A stretch of DNA of 64,000 nt from an uncultured Eubacteriales bacterium (lineage in GTDB: Bacteria; Bacillota; Clostridia; Christensenellales; Aristaeellaceae). This document shows, in pieces, positions 19,611-31,248 of this stretch (its first letter is position 1; each line of letters begins with the position of its first letter). The notes below the pieces were generated by a model. The model did no database searches. It was not told the origin of the DNA and was given only the letters and a program-made list of their open reading frames with translations. The position numbers and the translations under genes were made by a program. Location: NCBI GenBank assembly GCA_902765735.1, contig CACXBB010000001.1:24638-88637 (forward strand), written 5' to 3'.

Positions 19611-20384
19611 ATGGCATTGAACAAGGTTGAAATCTGCGGCGTGGAGACCTCGACGCTGCCCACGCTGTCCCACGAGGACATGCAGGCGCTGATGCGGCGG
19701 GCCCACGAGGGCGATGGCGAGGCGCGCAAGGCGTTGATCCAGGCCAACCTGCGGCTGGTGCTCAGCGTGATCCAGCGCTTTCACAACCGGGGCGAAAACA
19801 TGGACGACCTGTTCCAGGTGGGCTGCATCGGCCTGATGAAGGGGTTGGACAACTTCGACATGAGCCTGAATGTGCGGCTGAGCACCTATTGCGTGCCCAT
19901 GATCATCGGCGAGATCAGGCGGTACCTGCGGGACAACAACGCCGTCAGGGTGTCGCGCTCCATGCGGGACACGGCCTACCGGGCGCTCAGGACCCGGGAG
20001 GCGCTCTCCACTCAGAGCGGGCGGGAGCCCACCACCGCCGAGATCGCGAAGGAGATGAAGCTGCCCGAGGAGGAGGTGGTGCTGTCGCTGGAGGCGATAC
20101 AGGACCCGGTGTCGCTGTTCGACCCCGTGTACCAGAACAACGGCGACGCCGTGTACCTGGTGGACCAGCTCAGGGACGAGCGGGTCAGCGAGGAGGAGTG
20201 GGTGCGGGACCTGTCCATCAACCACGCCATGGCCCACCTCCAGGACCGGGAGCGGCATATCATCCGCCAGCGGTATTTCCAGGGACGGACACAGATGGAG
20301 GTCGCCGATGAGATCGGCATCTCCCAGGCGCAGGTGTCGCGGCTGGAGAAAGCCGCGCTGCAGCAGATGAGGAAGTATATTTAG
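19611..20384 (+). CDS. sigG: RNA polymerase sporulation sigma factor SigG
   Basis: 257 residues, full length for sigma-G. It opens NKVEICGVETSTLP, the distinctive sigma-G N-terminus, then region 2 (NLRLVLSVIQRFHNRGE, DDLFQVGCIGLMKG, STYCVPMIIGEIRRYLRD), region 3 and region 4 with the helix-turn-helix TQMEVADEIGISQAQVSRLE. It directs late forespore transcription. In Bacillus and many clostridia sigG follows sigE; here it is alone behind an FGGY kinase. The ATG sits directly behind the upstream terminator, which suggests initiation within or read-through across it. The stop codon TAG is part of the first unit of a heptamer array. Confidence 0.95.
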   Translation: MALNKVEICGVETSTLPTLSHEDMQALMRRAHEGDGEARKALIQANLRLVLSVIQRFHNRGENMDDLFQVGCIGLMKGLDNFDMSLNVRLSTYCVPMIIGEIRRYLRDNNAVRVSRSMRDTAYRALRTREALSTQSGREPTTAEIAKEMKLPEEEVVLSLEAIQDPVSLFDPVYQNNGDAVYLVDQLRDERVSEEEWVRDLSINHAMAHLQDRERHIIRQRYFQGRTQMEVADEIGISQAQVSRLEKAALQQMRKYI

Positions 20385-20436
20385 GGAGTAGGGAGTAGGG
20401 AGTAGGGAGTAGGGAGTAGGGAGTAGGGAGTAGGGG
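20382..20436 (+). repeat. Heptamer tandem array (TAGGGAG)
   Basis: Seven exact units of TAGGGAG and a final TAGGGG. The first unit supplies the sigG stop codon. Confidence 0.95.
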
Positions 20437-20440
20437 CTAC

Positions 20441-20596
20441 GACCTCTTCCGTCAGCCCTTCGGGCTGCCACCTTCCCCTGAAGGGGAAGGCTTTTGGGAG
20501 CGTAGCCTTTGCCTTCCCCTTCAGGGGAAGGTGGCAGCATCCTTTGATGCTGACGGAAGAGGTCGTACCCGTCGGACGGGCGCCGCATCGGCGCCC

Positions 20597-20600
<4 letters not shown>
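20441..20600. repeat. Head-to-head pair of class B repeats plus a class A end
   Basis: 20441-20564 is a large inverted repeat. Each half is a class B unit (hairpin CCTTCCCCTTCAGGGGAAGG, then GTGGC, a second hairpin, GACGGAAGAGGTC); the outer 16 nt (GACCTCTTCCGTCAGC) are perfectly inverted. 20574-20600 is the right end of a class A repeat. The 212-bp gap between sigG and uvrA holds nothing else. Confidence 0.85.
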
Positions 20601-23428
<2,828 letters not shown>

Positions 23429-23438
23429 GATAACGCTC

Positions 23439-24506
23439 CTAACGATGAATGGGTCTGTAATCGAAGGTCTCGTCGATGCGGCACAGGAATTCGGCGATGA
23501 GCGCGACGCAGTGCTCGATGTCCCGCCAGCTGCCCACCTCCACGGAGGAGTGCATGTAGCGCAGGGGGACGGACACCAGCGCCACGGGCACGCCCGAGCC
23601 GGTCTTTAAGGCGGTGTCGCCGTCGGTGTGGGTGGGGCCGCCGGCCACCTCGTACTGCAGGGGGATGCCCTTCTCGGCGGCGATCTGCTCAAACAGCCGG
23701 TTCATGGCCTTGTTGGTCATGCCGCTTCTGCACAGCACCGGGCCGCCGCCCAGCTTGACCTCGCCGTTCAGGCCGGGGTCGCCGCCGGGGGCGTCGCTGG
23801 CCCAGGTGACGTCCACGATGATCGCGCAGGAGGGCTTCACGTTGGCGGCGGCAAAGTACGCGCCCCGGCCCGTGGTCTCCTCGCCCACGACGGTGTTGGC
23901 GTGGATGCCGCAGGTCGCGCCGCGCTCCGCTGCCTGCTTCGCGGCCTCGAGGATGATGAAGGCCCCGGTCTTGTCGTCCAGCGCCCGGCCGCAGAAGCGG
24001 TCGTTCAGAAGCGCGCGCACCTGCGTGTCCGCGCAGACGGAATCGCCCACGCCCACCAGCGCGGCGGCCTCCTCCCGGCTGTCCGCGCCGATGTCGATCA
24101 GCAGGTCCGAGTCCTTCATCTCTTCCTTCCTGAGAAGCGCGTCGTCCACCGCGCCCACGCCGTCCACCTTGCGGCAGACGGTGCGCCCGTCCTCAATGAC
24201 CTCGTGGATGATCTGCATCGGCGCGCCGACGTACAGCTTCGGGCGCACGACGCCCGCCTTCTGCACGTGGACGAAGCCCTTGTCGTCGATGTGGGTCACC
24301 CGGAAGCCGATCTCGTCCATGTGGCCGCACAAAAGCACCCGGCAGGCGGCGTCCGGGTTCACCACGGAGATGGCGTTGCCCACCGCGTCCACGTACTGCT
24401 CGTGGGCGAAGGGGCGGGCGAACTCCAAGGCGTTTAACTGGTTGGCCTCCTCGTTGCCGCTGACGGAGACCGTGTTCAGAAGCTGCAATAGAAATTCTCT
24501 GTCCAT
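23439..24506 (-). CDS. M42 family zinc aminopeptidase (FrvX/PepA-like)
   Basis: 355 residues. Metal and catalytic motifs of the M42 family: [11 protein letters not shown], a central DDKTGAF (bridging Asp), GEETTGRGA (catalytic Glu pair), IVDVTWASD and HSSVEV near the C-terminus. M42 enzymes are cytoplasmic tetrahedral aminopeptidases trimming peptides; some members were annotated as endoglucanases. It lies between uvrB and uvrA on the same strand. Confidence 0.9.
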   Translation of the reverse strand: MDREFLLQLLNTVSVSGNEEANQLNALEFARPFAHEQYVDAVGNAISVVNPDAACRVLLCGHMDEIGFRVTHIDDKGFVHVQKAGVVRPKLYVGAPMQIIHEVIEDGRTVCRKVDGVGAVDDALLRKEEMKDSDLLIDIGADSREEAAALVGVGDSVCADTQVRALLNDRFCGRALDDKTGAFIILEAAKQAAERGATCGIHANTVVGEETTGRGAYFAAANVKPSCAIIVDVTWASDAPGGDPGLNGEVKLGGGPVLCRSGMTNKAMNRLFEQIAAEKGIPLQYEVAGGPTHTDGDTALKTGSGVPVALVSVPLRYMHSSVEVGSWRDIEHCVALIAEFLCRIDETFDYRPIHR

Positions 24507-24582
24507 GCTTTCTTACCTCGTCGTGTTATTCCGGATGCTGCCGGCGCTTCCGCAAGGCGGAGTAGCGCCGGTGCGTAAAGGG

Positions 24583-24670
24583 GAAGGCTAAGCAACCCCT
24601 CCGCCTAGCTATGCTCGGCACCTCCCCTTACACAGGGGAGGCTGGGCGGGCGCCGCATCGGCGCCCCTAC
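24583..24670. repeat. Class B repeat joined to a class A end
   Basis: On the minus strand 24583-24640 reads as hairpin CTCCCC..GGGGAG, GTGCC, second hairpin, GCGGAGGGG. 24641-24670 is the GGGCGGGCGCCGCATCGGCG right end of class A. Part of a 264-bp gap between the M42 gene and uvrB without coding sequence. Confidence 0.75.
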
Positions 24671-24747
24671 GGAGGTCGTTGCTGCACCCTGCGCCGCCTG
24701 CGGCGCGAATGGGGGTTTCAAGGGGACACAGTCCCCTTGGCGGGGTT

Positions 24748-24768
24748 CTCAGGGGCAGCGCCCCTGAG
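24748..24768 (-). terminator. Hairpin directly after uvrB
   Basis: CTCAGGGGC / GCCCCTGAG with AGC loop, 2 nt beyond the uvrB stop. A second hairpin, AGGGGACACAGTCCCCT, follows. There is no U-tract, so termination is uncertain. Confidence 0.4.
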
Positions 24769-24770
24769 CG

Positions 24771-26792
24771 TCAACCCGGGTTCCGGTGCGTCATCTTCTC
24801 CCGCCGCTTGCGCCGCTGGCGGGATTGCTCCTGCGTAGCCATAACCTTTTCGCCCTTCAGGGCCAGCATCTGGTCGCGGTACTTGGCGGCCTTCTCGAAG
24901 TCGAGGTTGTTGGCGGCCTGGAGCATCAGTTCCTCGATGCGCTCGATAGCCATCTGGCGCTCGGTCTCGTCCATCGCGGGGCCCGCGGTGTCGTCGGCGG
25001 CGCGGGTGACCTCCATGAGCTCCCGGATGGCGCTGCGCACGGTCTGCGGCGTGATGTGGTGCGCCTCGTTGTAGGCCTGCTGGATGGCCCGGCGGCGGTT
25101 GGTCTCGGTGATGGCGCTGAGCATGGACTCGGTCATGTCGTCGGCGTACATGATCACCCGCCCGTCCACGTTGCGCGCGGCGCGGCCGATGGTCTGTATG
25201 AGCGAGGTCTCCGAGCGCAAAAAGCCCTCCTTGTCGGCGTCCAGTATGCACACCAGCGACACCTCGGGCATGTCCAGGCCCTCCCTCAACAGGTTGATGC
25301 CCACCAGCACGTCGAACTCCCCGGTCCGAAGCCCGCGGATCAGCTTGATGCGGTCCAGCGTTTCGATGTCGGAGTGCAGATACTCCACCCGCACGTCCAG
25401 CTCCCGCAGGTACTGGGTCAGGCTCTCGGCCATGCGCTTGGTCAGCGTGGTTACCAGCACGCGCCCGCCCTGCGCCGTGACCTTGTTGATCTCGCCCACC
25501 AGGTCGTCCACCTGCCCGGTGGCGGGGCGGACGACGATCTCCGGGTCGATCAGCCCCGTGGGGCGGATGATCTGCTCCACCACCTGCCCGGCCCGGGACA
25601 GCTCGTAGTCCCCGGGGGTGGCGGAGACGTAGATCACCTGGTTGGCCCGCTGCTCAAACTCGTGGAACTTCAGGGGCCGGTTGTCGAAGGCGGCGGGCAG
25701 GCGGAAGCCGTAGTCCACCAGCGCGCGCTTGCGGGCGAAGTCGCCGTTGTACATGCCCCGGATCTGCGGCACGGTGACGTGGGACTCGTCGATGAAGATC
25801 AGGAAGTCCTTCGGAAAGTAGTCCATCAGCGTGAACGGCGCCTCCCCGGACTGCCGCCCGTCGAAGTAGCGGGAGTAGTTCTCGATGCCGCTGCAATAGC
25901 CCAGCTCGCGCATCATCTCGATGTCGTAGTGCACCCGCTGCTCCAGCCGCTGGGCCTCCAGCAGCCGGTCCGCGGCGCGGAAGTCCTCGAGACGCAGCGC
26001 CAGGTCCTCCTCGATCTGGGCGATGCAGCGGTCCAGCTTGTCCTTGGAGGTGGCGTAGTGGCTGGCAGGGAAGATCATCACGTGGTTCATGTACCGAAGG
26101 GCCTTGCCCGTCACCATGTCGATCTCGGAGATGCGCTCGATCTCGTCGCCAAAGAACTCCACCCGCACGCCCTTCTTCTCGGAGGCCGCCGGGATGATCT
26201 CCACCACCTCGCCCCGCACCCGGAACGTGCCGCGCTCCGGCTCGAAGTCGTTGCGGGTGAACTGTATCTCCACCAACCGCCGCAGAAGGTCGTCCCGGTC
26301 GATCACCTGCCCCTCCCGAAGCGACACGGACAGGTCCTCGTACTCCTCCGGGCTGCCCAGGCCGTAGATGCAGCTTACCGACGCCACGATCACCACGTCC
26401 CGCCGCTCCGAAAGCCACGCCGTGGCGCTGTGGCGCATGCGGTCGATCTCGTCGTTGACGGAGGAGTCCTTCTCGATGAAGGTGTCCGACGAGGGGATGT
26501 ACGCCTCGGGCTGGTAATAATCGTAATAGGAGACAAAATACCCCACCGCGTTCTCCGGGAAGAACTCCCGGAACTCCGCCGCCAGCTGCGCCGCCAGCGT
26601 CTTGTTGTGGGCGATGACCAGCGCGGGACGGTTGGCGTTTTTGATGATGTTCGCCATGGTGAAGGTCTTGCCCGAGCCCGTGACGCCCAGCAAAACCTGA
26701 TGCTTCAGCCCCTTCTGAAGCCCCTGCGTCAGCGCCTCGATGGCCTGGGGCTGATCCCCCGTGGGCGCGTAATCCGAATGCAGCTTGAACAC
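24771..26792 (-). CDS. uvrB: Excinuclease ABC subunit B
   Basis: 673 residues. Walker [11 protein letters not shown], beta-hairpin region [16 protein letters not shown] helicase motif, helicase C domain, and a C-terminal UVR motif (about 630-660) that binds UvrC. The start is taken as the GTG at 26792 (giving [15 protein letters not shown]) because AAGGAGG lies 8 nt upstream; ATGs farther upstream abut or precede that ribosome site. A LexA box and promoter precede it. Confidence 0.97.
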   Translation of the reverse strand: MFKLHSDYAPTGDQPQAIEALTQGLQKGLKHQVLLGVTGSGKTFTMANIIKNANRPALVIAHNKTLAAQLAAEFREFFPENAVGYFVSYYDYYQPEAYIPSSDTFIEKDSSVNDEIDRMRHSATAWLSERRDVVIVASVSCIYGLGSPEEYEDLSVSLREGQVIDRDDLLRRLVEIQFTRNDFEPERGTFRVRGEVVEIIPAASEKKGVRVEFFGDEIERISEIDMVTGKALRYMNHVMIFPASHYATSKDKLDRCIAQIEEDLALRLEDFRAADRLLEAQRLEQRVHYDIEMMRELGYCSGIENYSRYFDGRQSGEAPFTLMDYFPKDFLIFIDESHVTVPQIRGMYNGDFARKRALVDYGFRLPAAFDNRPLKFHEFEQRANQVIYVSATPGDYELSRAGQVVEQIIRPTGLIDPEIVVRPATGQVDDLVGEINKVTAQGGRVLVTTLTKRMAESLTQYLRELDVRVEYLHSDIETLDRIKLIRGLRTGEFDVLVGINLLREGLDMPEVSLVCILDADKEGFLRSETSLIQTIGRAARNVDGRVIMYADDMTESMLSAITETNRRRAIQQAYNEAHHITPQTVRSAIRELMEVTRAADDTAGPAMDETERQMAIERIEELMLQAANNLDFEKAAKYRDQMLALKGEKVMATQEQSRQRRKRREKMTHRNPG

Positions 26793-26817
26793 AGCGAACA
26801 CCTCCTTCATATTCCCC

Positions 26818-26846
26818 ATTATAGCACCAATGATTTATAATGAAAA
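26818..26846 (-). promoter_or_regulatory. Promoter of uvrB
   Basis: Minus strand TTTTCA (26841-26846), 17 nt, TATAAT (26818-26823). Confidence 0.65.
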
Positions 26847-26861
26847 CACCGCGCGAAAACT

Positions 26862-26875
26862 TAAACATGTGTTCG
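26862..26875 (-). promoter_or_regulatory. LexA (DinR-type) SOS box upstream of uvrB
   Basis: Minus strand CGAACACATGTTTA matches 13 of 14 positions of the Gram-positive LexA consensus CGAACRNRYGTTYC. It lies 16 nt upstream of the -35 element. Confidence 0.7.
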
Positions 26876-26899
26876 ATTGTATCTTTTACCGGCTTTCGC

Positions 26900-26928
26900 T
26901 TTACAAAAGTCACATTCTATGTTACTAT
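26900..26928 (+). promoter_or_regulatory. Promoter of the rnf-nrfA operon
   Basis: TTTACA (26900-26905), 17 nt, TACTAT (26923-26928), leaving a leader of about 110 nt before rnfC. No riboswitch is recognised in the leader. Confidence 0.7.
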
Positions 26929-27048
26929 ATATGTAAGACAATGCGGAGGGTCCGCGAGGGGATATCGGGTTTGGGAAGACATGATATGATTGCCTTCTTT
27001 ATTATGTATTTTTGGAGAATAAACATCGACGGAAAGGGGTAGAAGACG

Positions 27049-28398
27049 GTGAGAAATACATTTCGCGGCGGCGTGCACCCGGCTTACCACAAGGAACTGA
27101 GCCGGGAGCAGGCGCTGCGTCCGTTCGAGGCGAAGGGGGAGATGGTCTATCCGCTCGCCCATCACATCGGAAAGCCCGCGAAGCCCGTGGTCAAGAAAAA
27201 CGACCCGGTGCTGGTGGGCCAGCGAATCGCCGAGGCGGACGGCTACGTGTCCGCCAACATATTCAGCGCCTGTTCCGGCAAGGTGAAGGCGGTGGAGAAG
27301 CGCCGCACCCTGTCGGGCGCCATGCAGGAGTGCGTGGTGATCGACAACGACGGCCTGTACACGAAGGCGGAGGGCTTCGGGACCCGCGAGGACGTGTCGG
27401 GGCTCACCAATCAGGAGATCGTGGACCGCGTGCGCGATGCGGGCATCATCGGCCTGGGCGGCGCGGGCTTCCCGACCCACGTGAAGCTCTCGCCGAAGGC
27501 GCCGGACGATATCAAATACGTCATCGCCAACGGCGCGGAGTGCGAGCCCTACCTCACCTGCAACGATCAGCTGATGCGCACCCAGGCGGACGCCATCGTG
27601 GAGGGCCTGGAAATTATGCTCCGGCTCTTCAAGAACGCCCACGGCGTCGTGGCCATCGAGGACAACAAGCCCGTGGCCATCGCCGCCATGATCCAGGCGG
27701 CCCAGGGCCACAGCCGCATACGGGTGCTGTCGATGAACACGAAGTACCCGCAGGGCGGTGAGAAGAGCCTGATCAGCGCCATCGCCGGCAAGGATTATCC
27801 CGCCCGGATGCTGCCCGCGGACGTGGGCTGCATCGTGGAGAACGTGGGCACGATCCTCGCCATACAGCGCGCGGTGGTGTTCAGGGAGCCGCTTTACACG
27901 CACTGCTTCACCCTCACCGGCGACGCGGTGAAGAACCCCGGCAACTACATGGTGCCGGACGGGGCGAGCTTCGCGGAGCTCGTGGAGTATTCCGGCGGGC
28001 TCAAGGAAGGCGTGACGCTCAAAAAGGCGCTGGCCGGCGGCCCGATGATGGGCATCGCCATGGCGTCGCTGGACGTGCCGATCCAGAAGATGAACAACGG
28101 CCTCACGCTGCTCACCGACGATCCGGCGGAGCTGGCGGAGGCGCAGATGACCGCGTGCCTGCACTGCGGGCGCTGCACCACGGTCTGTCCGCTGGGGCTC
28201 ATGCCGCAGCTCATGGCCGACGCCATCGTGGACAAGGACATGGACCGCTTCGAGAACAGGCTCTACGGCCTGGAGTGCATGCAGTGCGGCAGCTGCAGCT
28301 ATATCTGCCCTGCCAAGCGCCCGCTGACGCAGATGTTCAAGCAGGCCAAGGGCGAAATCATGGCGCGCAAACGCGCGGAGGCGGGAGGTAAAAAATGA
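27049..28398 (+). CDS. rnfC: Rnf complex subunit C (NADH-binding, FMN and two [4Fe-4S])
   Basis: 449 residues. Glycine-rich nucleotide site LGGAGFPTHVKL, an FMN/NADH region with NGAECEPYLT, and two ferredoxin-type clusters near the C-terminus (CLHCGRCTTVCP and CMQCGSCSYICP). It is the peripheral subunit that exchanges electrons with NAD. It begins at GTG with GGAAAGGGG upstream. First gene of the operon, overlapping rnfD by 4 nt. Confidence 0.94.
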   Translation: MRNTFRGGVHPAYHKELSREQALRPFEAKGEMVYPLAHHIGKPAKPVVKKNDPVLVGQRIAEADGYVSANIFSACSGKVKAVEKRRTLSGAMQECVVIDNDGLYTKAEGFGTREDVSGLTNQEIVDRVRDAGIIGLGGAGFPTHVKLSPKAPDDIKYVIANGAECEPYLTCNDQLMRTQADAIVEGLEIMLRLFKNAHGVVAIEDNKPVAIAAMIQAAQGHSRIRVLSMNTKYPQGGEKSLISAIAGKDYPARMLPADVGCIVENVGTILAIQRAVVFREPLYTHCFTLTGDAVKNPGNYMVPDGASFAELVEYSGGLKEGVTLKKALAGGPMMGIAMASLDVPIQKMNNGLTLLTDDPAELAEAQMTACLHCGRCTTVCPLGLMPQLMADAIVDKDMDRFENRLYGLECMQCGSCSYICPAKRPLTQMFKQAKGEIMARKRAEAGGKK

Positions 28399-29969
28399 AC
28401 AACGCATTGAATCTGTCCTCCGGCCCGCACATTCGGGATAAATGGACGACGCCGTATATCATGCACGTGGTGTCCCTGTCGCTGTTGCCGGCGACCATCG
28501 TGGGCGTGTGCGTGCACGGGCTGAACGCGCTGATGGTGGTGCTGGCGTCGGTGTTTACCGCGGTGGCGTCGGAGTTCGCGTTCGACAAGCTGTGCCACAA
28601 GCCGGACACCTGGAAGGACGGCAGCGCCATCGTGACGGGCCTGATGCTGGCGCTGTGCCTGTCCCCGGACTGCCCGCTGCACCTGCCCGTGATCGGCGCG
28701 ATGTTCGCCATACTGGTGGTGAAGTGCTGCTTCGGCGGCCTGGGCAAGAACTTCCTGAACCCGGCGCTGGCGGCCCGGTGCTTCCTGCTGATCTCCTTCG
28801 GCACCAGCATGACCCGCTTCACCGTGGACGGCGTCTCGACCGCGACCCCGGTGGCGGAGCTCATACAGGGCAAGGCGGTCAACATCACCAGCATGTTCCT
28901 GGGCACGGCCCCCGGCGTCATCGGCGGCAGCGCGCTGGCGCTGTTGATCGGCGGACTGGTACTGTGGTCGCTGGATATCATCCACGGCGAGATCTGCTTC
29001 TCGGTGCTGGGCGGCTTTACGCTGTTCATCGGGCTGTTTGGCGGCCAGGGCTTTGATCCCAAGTACCTCGCCGCGAACATCTGCGGCGGCGGCGTGATCA
29101 TGGCAGCCTTCTACATGGCCACCGACTACACCACCTCCCCCGTCAGCCGGCTGGGCCAGATGATCTACGGCCTGACCATCGGCGTGCTGGGCGGCATCTT
29201 CCGCCTGTACGGCGGCTCGGCGGACTCCTTCAGCTACTCGGTGATCTCCGCCAACCTGCTGACCCCCGTGATCGACATGAACATCTTCCCGAAGCCCTAC
29301 GCCTTCCGGAAGAAGTCCGTGCTCACCCGCGGCAACATCGGCGTGGGCGACCTGATCAGCCGCGTGCCCAGGCCGGTGGTGGTGCTGACCACCATCACGA
29401 TCATCGCGGGCCTGGCCTTAAGCGGCGTGTTCTCCATGACCAAGGACACCATCGAGAACCAGAAGCTGGCGGCCAACCTGGCCTCCTTCCAGGTGGTCGT
29501 GCCCGAGGCGGAGAGCTTCAAGTCCGACGAGACCATCGACCAGGCCATCGCCGATCTGAACGGCGGGGTGTACGGCTCGGACTTCGGGCGCGCGTACATC
29601 AACGAGGCCTATGTGGGCGTGGACGCCGCGGGCGAGACCGTGGGCTACGTGATCCGCGCCACCTCCTCCGACGGCTTTGACGGCGACGTCTCCATGGCCG
29701 TGGGCCTGAACGCCGAGGGCGCGATCAACGCTATCGACTTCACGACCCTCAACGAGACCCCCGGCATGGGCATGCGCGTGGCCGATCCGGAGTTCAAGGA
29801 TCAGTTCAACGGCAGGGCCGTGAGCAAATTCACCCTGAACAAGGCCGGCGGCAGCACGGAGGAGGACCAGATCGACACCGTCTCCGGCGCGTCCACCACC
29901 TCCGGGGCCGTGGTCAACGCCGTGAACGCCGCGCTGGACTTCTTCAACACCACGGTGAAGGGAGGCTGA
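28395..29969 (+). CDS. rnfDG: Fused Rnf subunits D and G
   Basis: 524 residues, the sum of RnfD (about 310) and RnfG (about 200). Residues 1 to about 310 carry the RnfD helices and its flavin-attachment region (STATP, Thr near 151). A helix at about 330-350 is the RnfG N-terminal anchor, followed by the extracytoplasmic FMN domain ending in SGASTT (about 497-502), the covalent-FMN motif. There is no stop or ribosome site between the two parts. Both domains hold flavin outside or near the outside of the membrane, so the fusion fixes their 1:1 ratio. FMN attachment would need ApbE, which is not in the window. Confidence 0.9.
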   Translation: MNNALNLSSGPHIRDKWTTPYIMHVVSLSLLPATIVGVCVHGLNALMVVLASVFTAVASEFAFDKLCHKPDTWKDGSAIVTGLMLALCLSPDCPLHLPVIGAMFAILVVKCCFGGLGKNFLNPALAARCFLLISFGTSMTRFTVDGVSTATPVAELIQGKAVNITSMFLGTAPGVIGGSALALLIGGLVLWSLDIIHGEICFSVLGGFTLFIGLFGGQGFDPKYLAANICGGGVIMAAFYMATDYTTSPVSRLGQMIYGLTIGVLGGIFRLYGGSADSFSYSVISANLLTPVIDMNIFPKPYAFRKKSVLTRGNIGVGDLISRVPRPVVVLTTITIIAGLALSGVFSMTKDTIENQKLAANLASFQVVVPEAESFKSDETIDQAIADLNGGVYGSDFGRAYINEAYVGVDAAGETVGYVIRATSSDGFDGDVSMAVGLNAEGAINAIDFTTLNETPGMGMRVADPEFKDQFNGRAVSKFTLNKAGGSTEEDQIDTVSGASTTSGAVVNAVNAALDFFNTTVKGG

Positions 29970-29973
29970 CGGT

Positions 29974-30657
29974 ATGAACAAGTATGTTGAACGCCTGTAC
30001 AACGGGCTCGTCAAGGAAAACCCGACGCTGATACTGATGCTGGGCATGTGCCCCACGCTGGCGGTTTCCACCCGCGCCATGAACGGTATCGGCATGGGCC
30101 TGTCCACCACGGCGGTGCTGATACTGTCCAACGTGGTGATCTCCCTGCTTCGCAAGGTGATCCCCGACGAGGTGCGCCTGCCCGCCTACATCGTGGTGGT
30201 GGCTTCGCTGGTGACGGTGACGGAGCTGTTGATCGAGGCCTACCTGCCCTCGCTGTACGCGGCCCTGGGCATCTATATCCCGCTGATCGTCGTGAACTGC
30301 ATCATACTGGGCCGCGCAGAGGCCTACGCCAACAAGCATACCCCGGGGCTCAGCTTCATGGACGGCCTGGGCATGGGCCTGGGCTTCACCATCGCGCTGA
30401 CCCTGGCGGGCCTGTTCCGCGAGGTGCTGGGCAACGGCACCGCCTTCGGCATTCAGGTGTTGCCCGCCAGCGTCGAGCCCATCGCCATTTTCATACAGCC
30501 TCCGGGGGCGTTCCTGGTGATCGCCGCCATCATTGCGGTCCAGAACGCCATCGGCATCAAGACCCGCCAGCGCAAGCTGGTGGAGGGCGGCTGCAGCGGC
30601 GTGTGCGCCACCTGCTCCGCCCAGTGCGGCATGAATGAGGAGGTGTCGGCCAAGTGA
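29974..30657 (+). CDS. rnfE: Rnf complex subunit E
   Basis: 227 residues, about six membrane helices, opening YNGLVKENPTLILMLGMCPTL, typical of RnfE/NqrD. The last about 25 residues form a Cys-rich tail with four cysteines (CSGVCATCSAQC), longer than the minimal family. RnfA and RnfE are inverted-topology paralogues that hold an intramembrane [2Fe-2S] cluster. The stop overlaps the GTG start of rnfA. Confidence 0.93.
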   Translation: MNKYVERLYNGLVKENPTLILMLGMCPTLAVSTRAMNGIGMGLSTTAVLILSNVVISLLRKVIPDEVRLPAYIVVVASLVTVTELLIEAYLPSLYAALGIYIPLIVVNCIILGRAEAYANKHTPGLSFMDGLGMGLGFTIALTLAGLFREVLGNGTAFGIQVLPASVEPIAIFIQPPGAFLVIAAIIAVQNAIGIKTRQRKLVEGGCSGVCATCSAQCGMNEEVSAK

Positions 30658-31235
30658 ACACCAGCTTGATCATGATCGTGATCGGCGCCGCGCTGATCAA
30701 CAACGTGGTGCTCAACCAGTTCCTGGGCATCTGCTCCTTCCTGGGCGTGTCCAAGCAGATGAAGGCATCCGCCTCGCTGGGCATGGCGGTGGTGTTCGTC
30801 ATCACCATCGCCTCCGCCGTGGCCAACCTGCTCTACGACTACGTGCTGAACCCGCTGGGCCTGGACTTTATGAAGACCATCGTGTTCATACTGGTCATCG
30901 CCGCGCTGGTGCAGATCGTGGAGATGTTCTTAAAAAAGACCTCCCCGGCGATCTACAAGGCGCTGGGCATCTACCTGCCGCTGATCACCACAAACTGCGC
31001 GGTGCTGGGCGTGGCGCTGACCAACGTGCAGAACGGCTACAACTTCCTGGAGAGCATACTGGCCGGCTTCGGCACGGCGGTGGGCTACACGCTGGCCATC
31101 GTGCTGCTGGCGGGCATTCGCTCCCGCATTCACGAGGAGGATATCCCCGCACCCCTGCGCGGCGCGCCCATCGTGATGATCTCCGCGGCGCTGATGTCCA
31201 TTGCGTTCATGGGCTTCTCCGGCCTGTCGTTCTGA
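30654..31235 (+). CDS. rnfA: Rnf complex subunit A
   Basis: 193 residues, about six helices, with INNVVLNQFLGICSF and LITTNCAVLGVAL, the two Cys-containing half-motifs of RnfA. It starts at GTG 30654, overlapping rnfE by 4 nt. Confidence 0.95.
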   Translation: MNTSLIMIVIGAALINNVVLNQFLGICSFLGVSKQMKASASLGMAVVFVITIASAVANLLYDYVLNPLGLDFMKTIVFILVIAALVQIVEMFLKKTSPAIYKALGIYLPLITTNCAVLGVALTNVQNGYNFLESILAGFGTAVGYTLAIVLLAGIRSRIHEEDIPAPLRGAPIVMISAALMSIAFMGFSGLSF

Positions 31236-31248
31236 GGGAGGTGCGGAC

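Noticed and set aside
20382..20436. CRISPR-like direct repeats (also 35804-35872 and 42945-43008)
   Set aside because: The units are 7 or 32 bp directly joined without spacers, and no cas gene is present, so these are simple tandem repeats.
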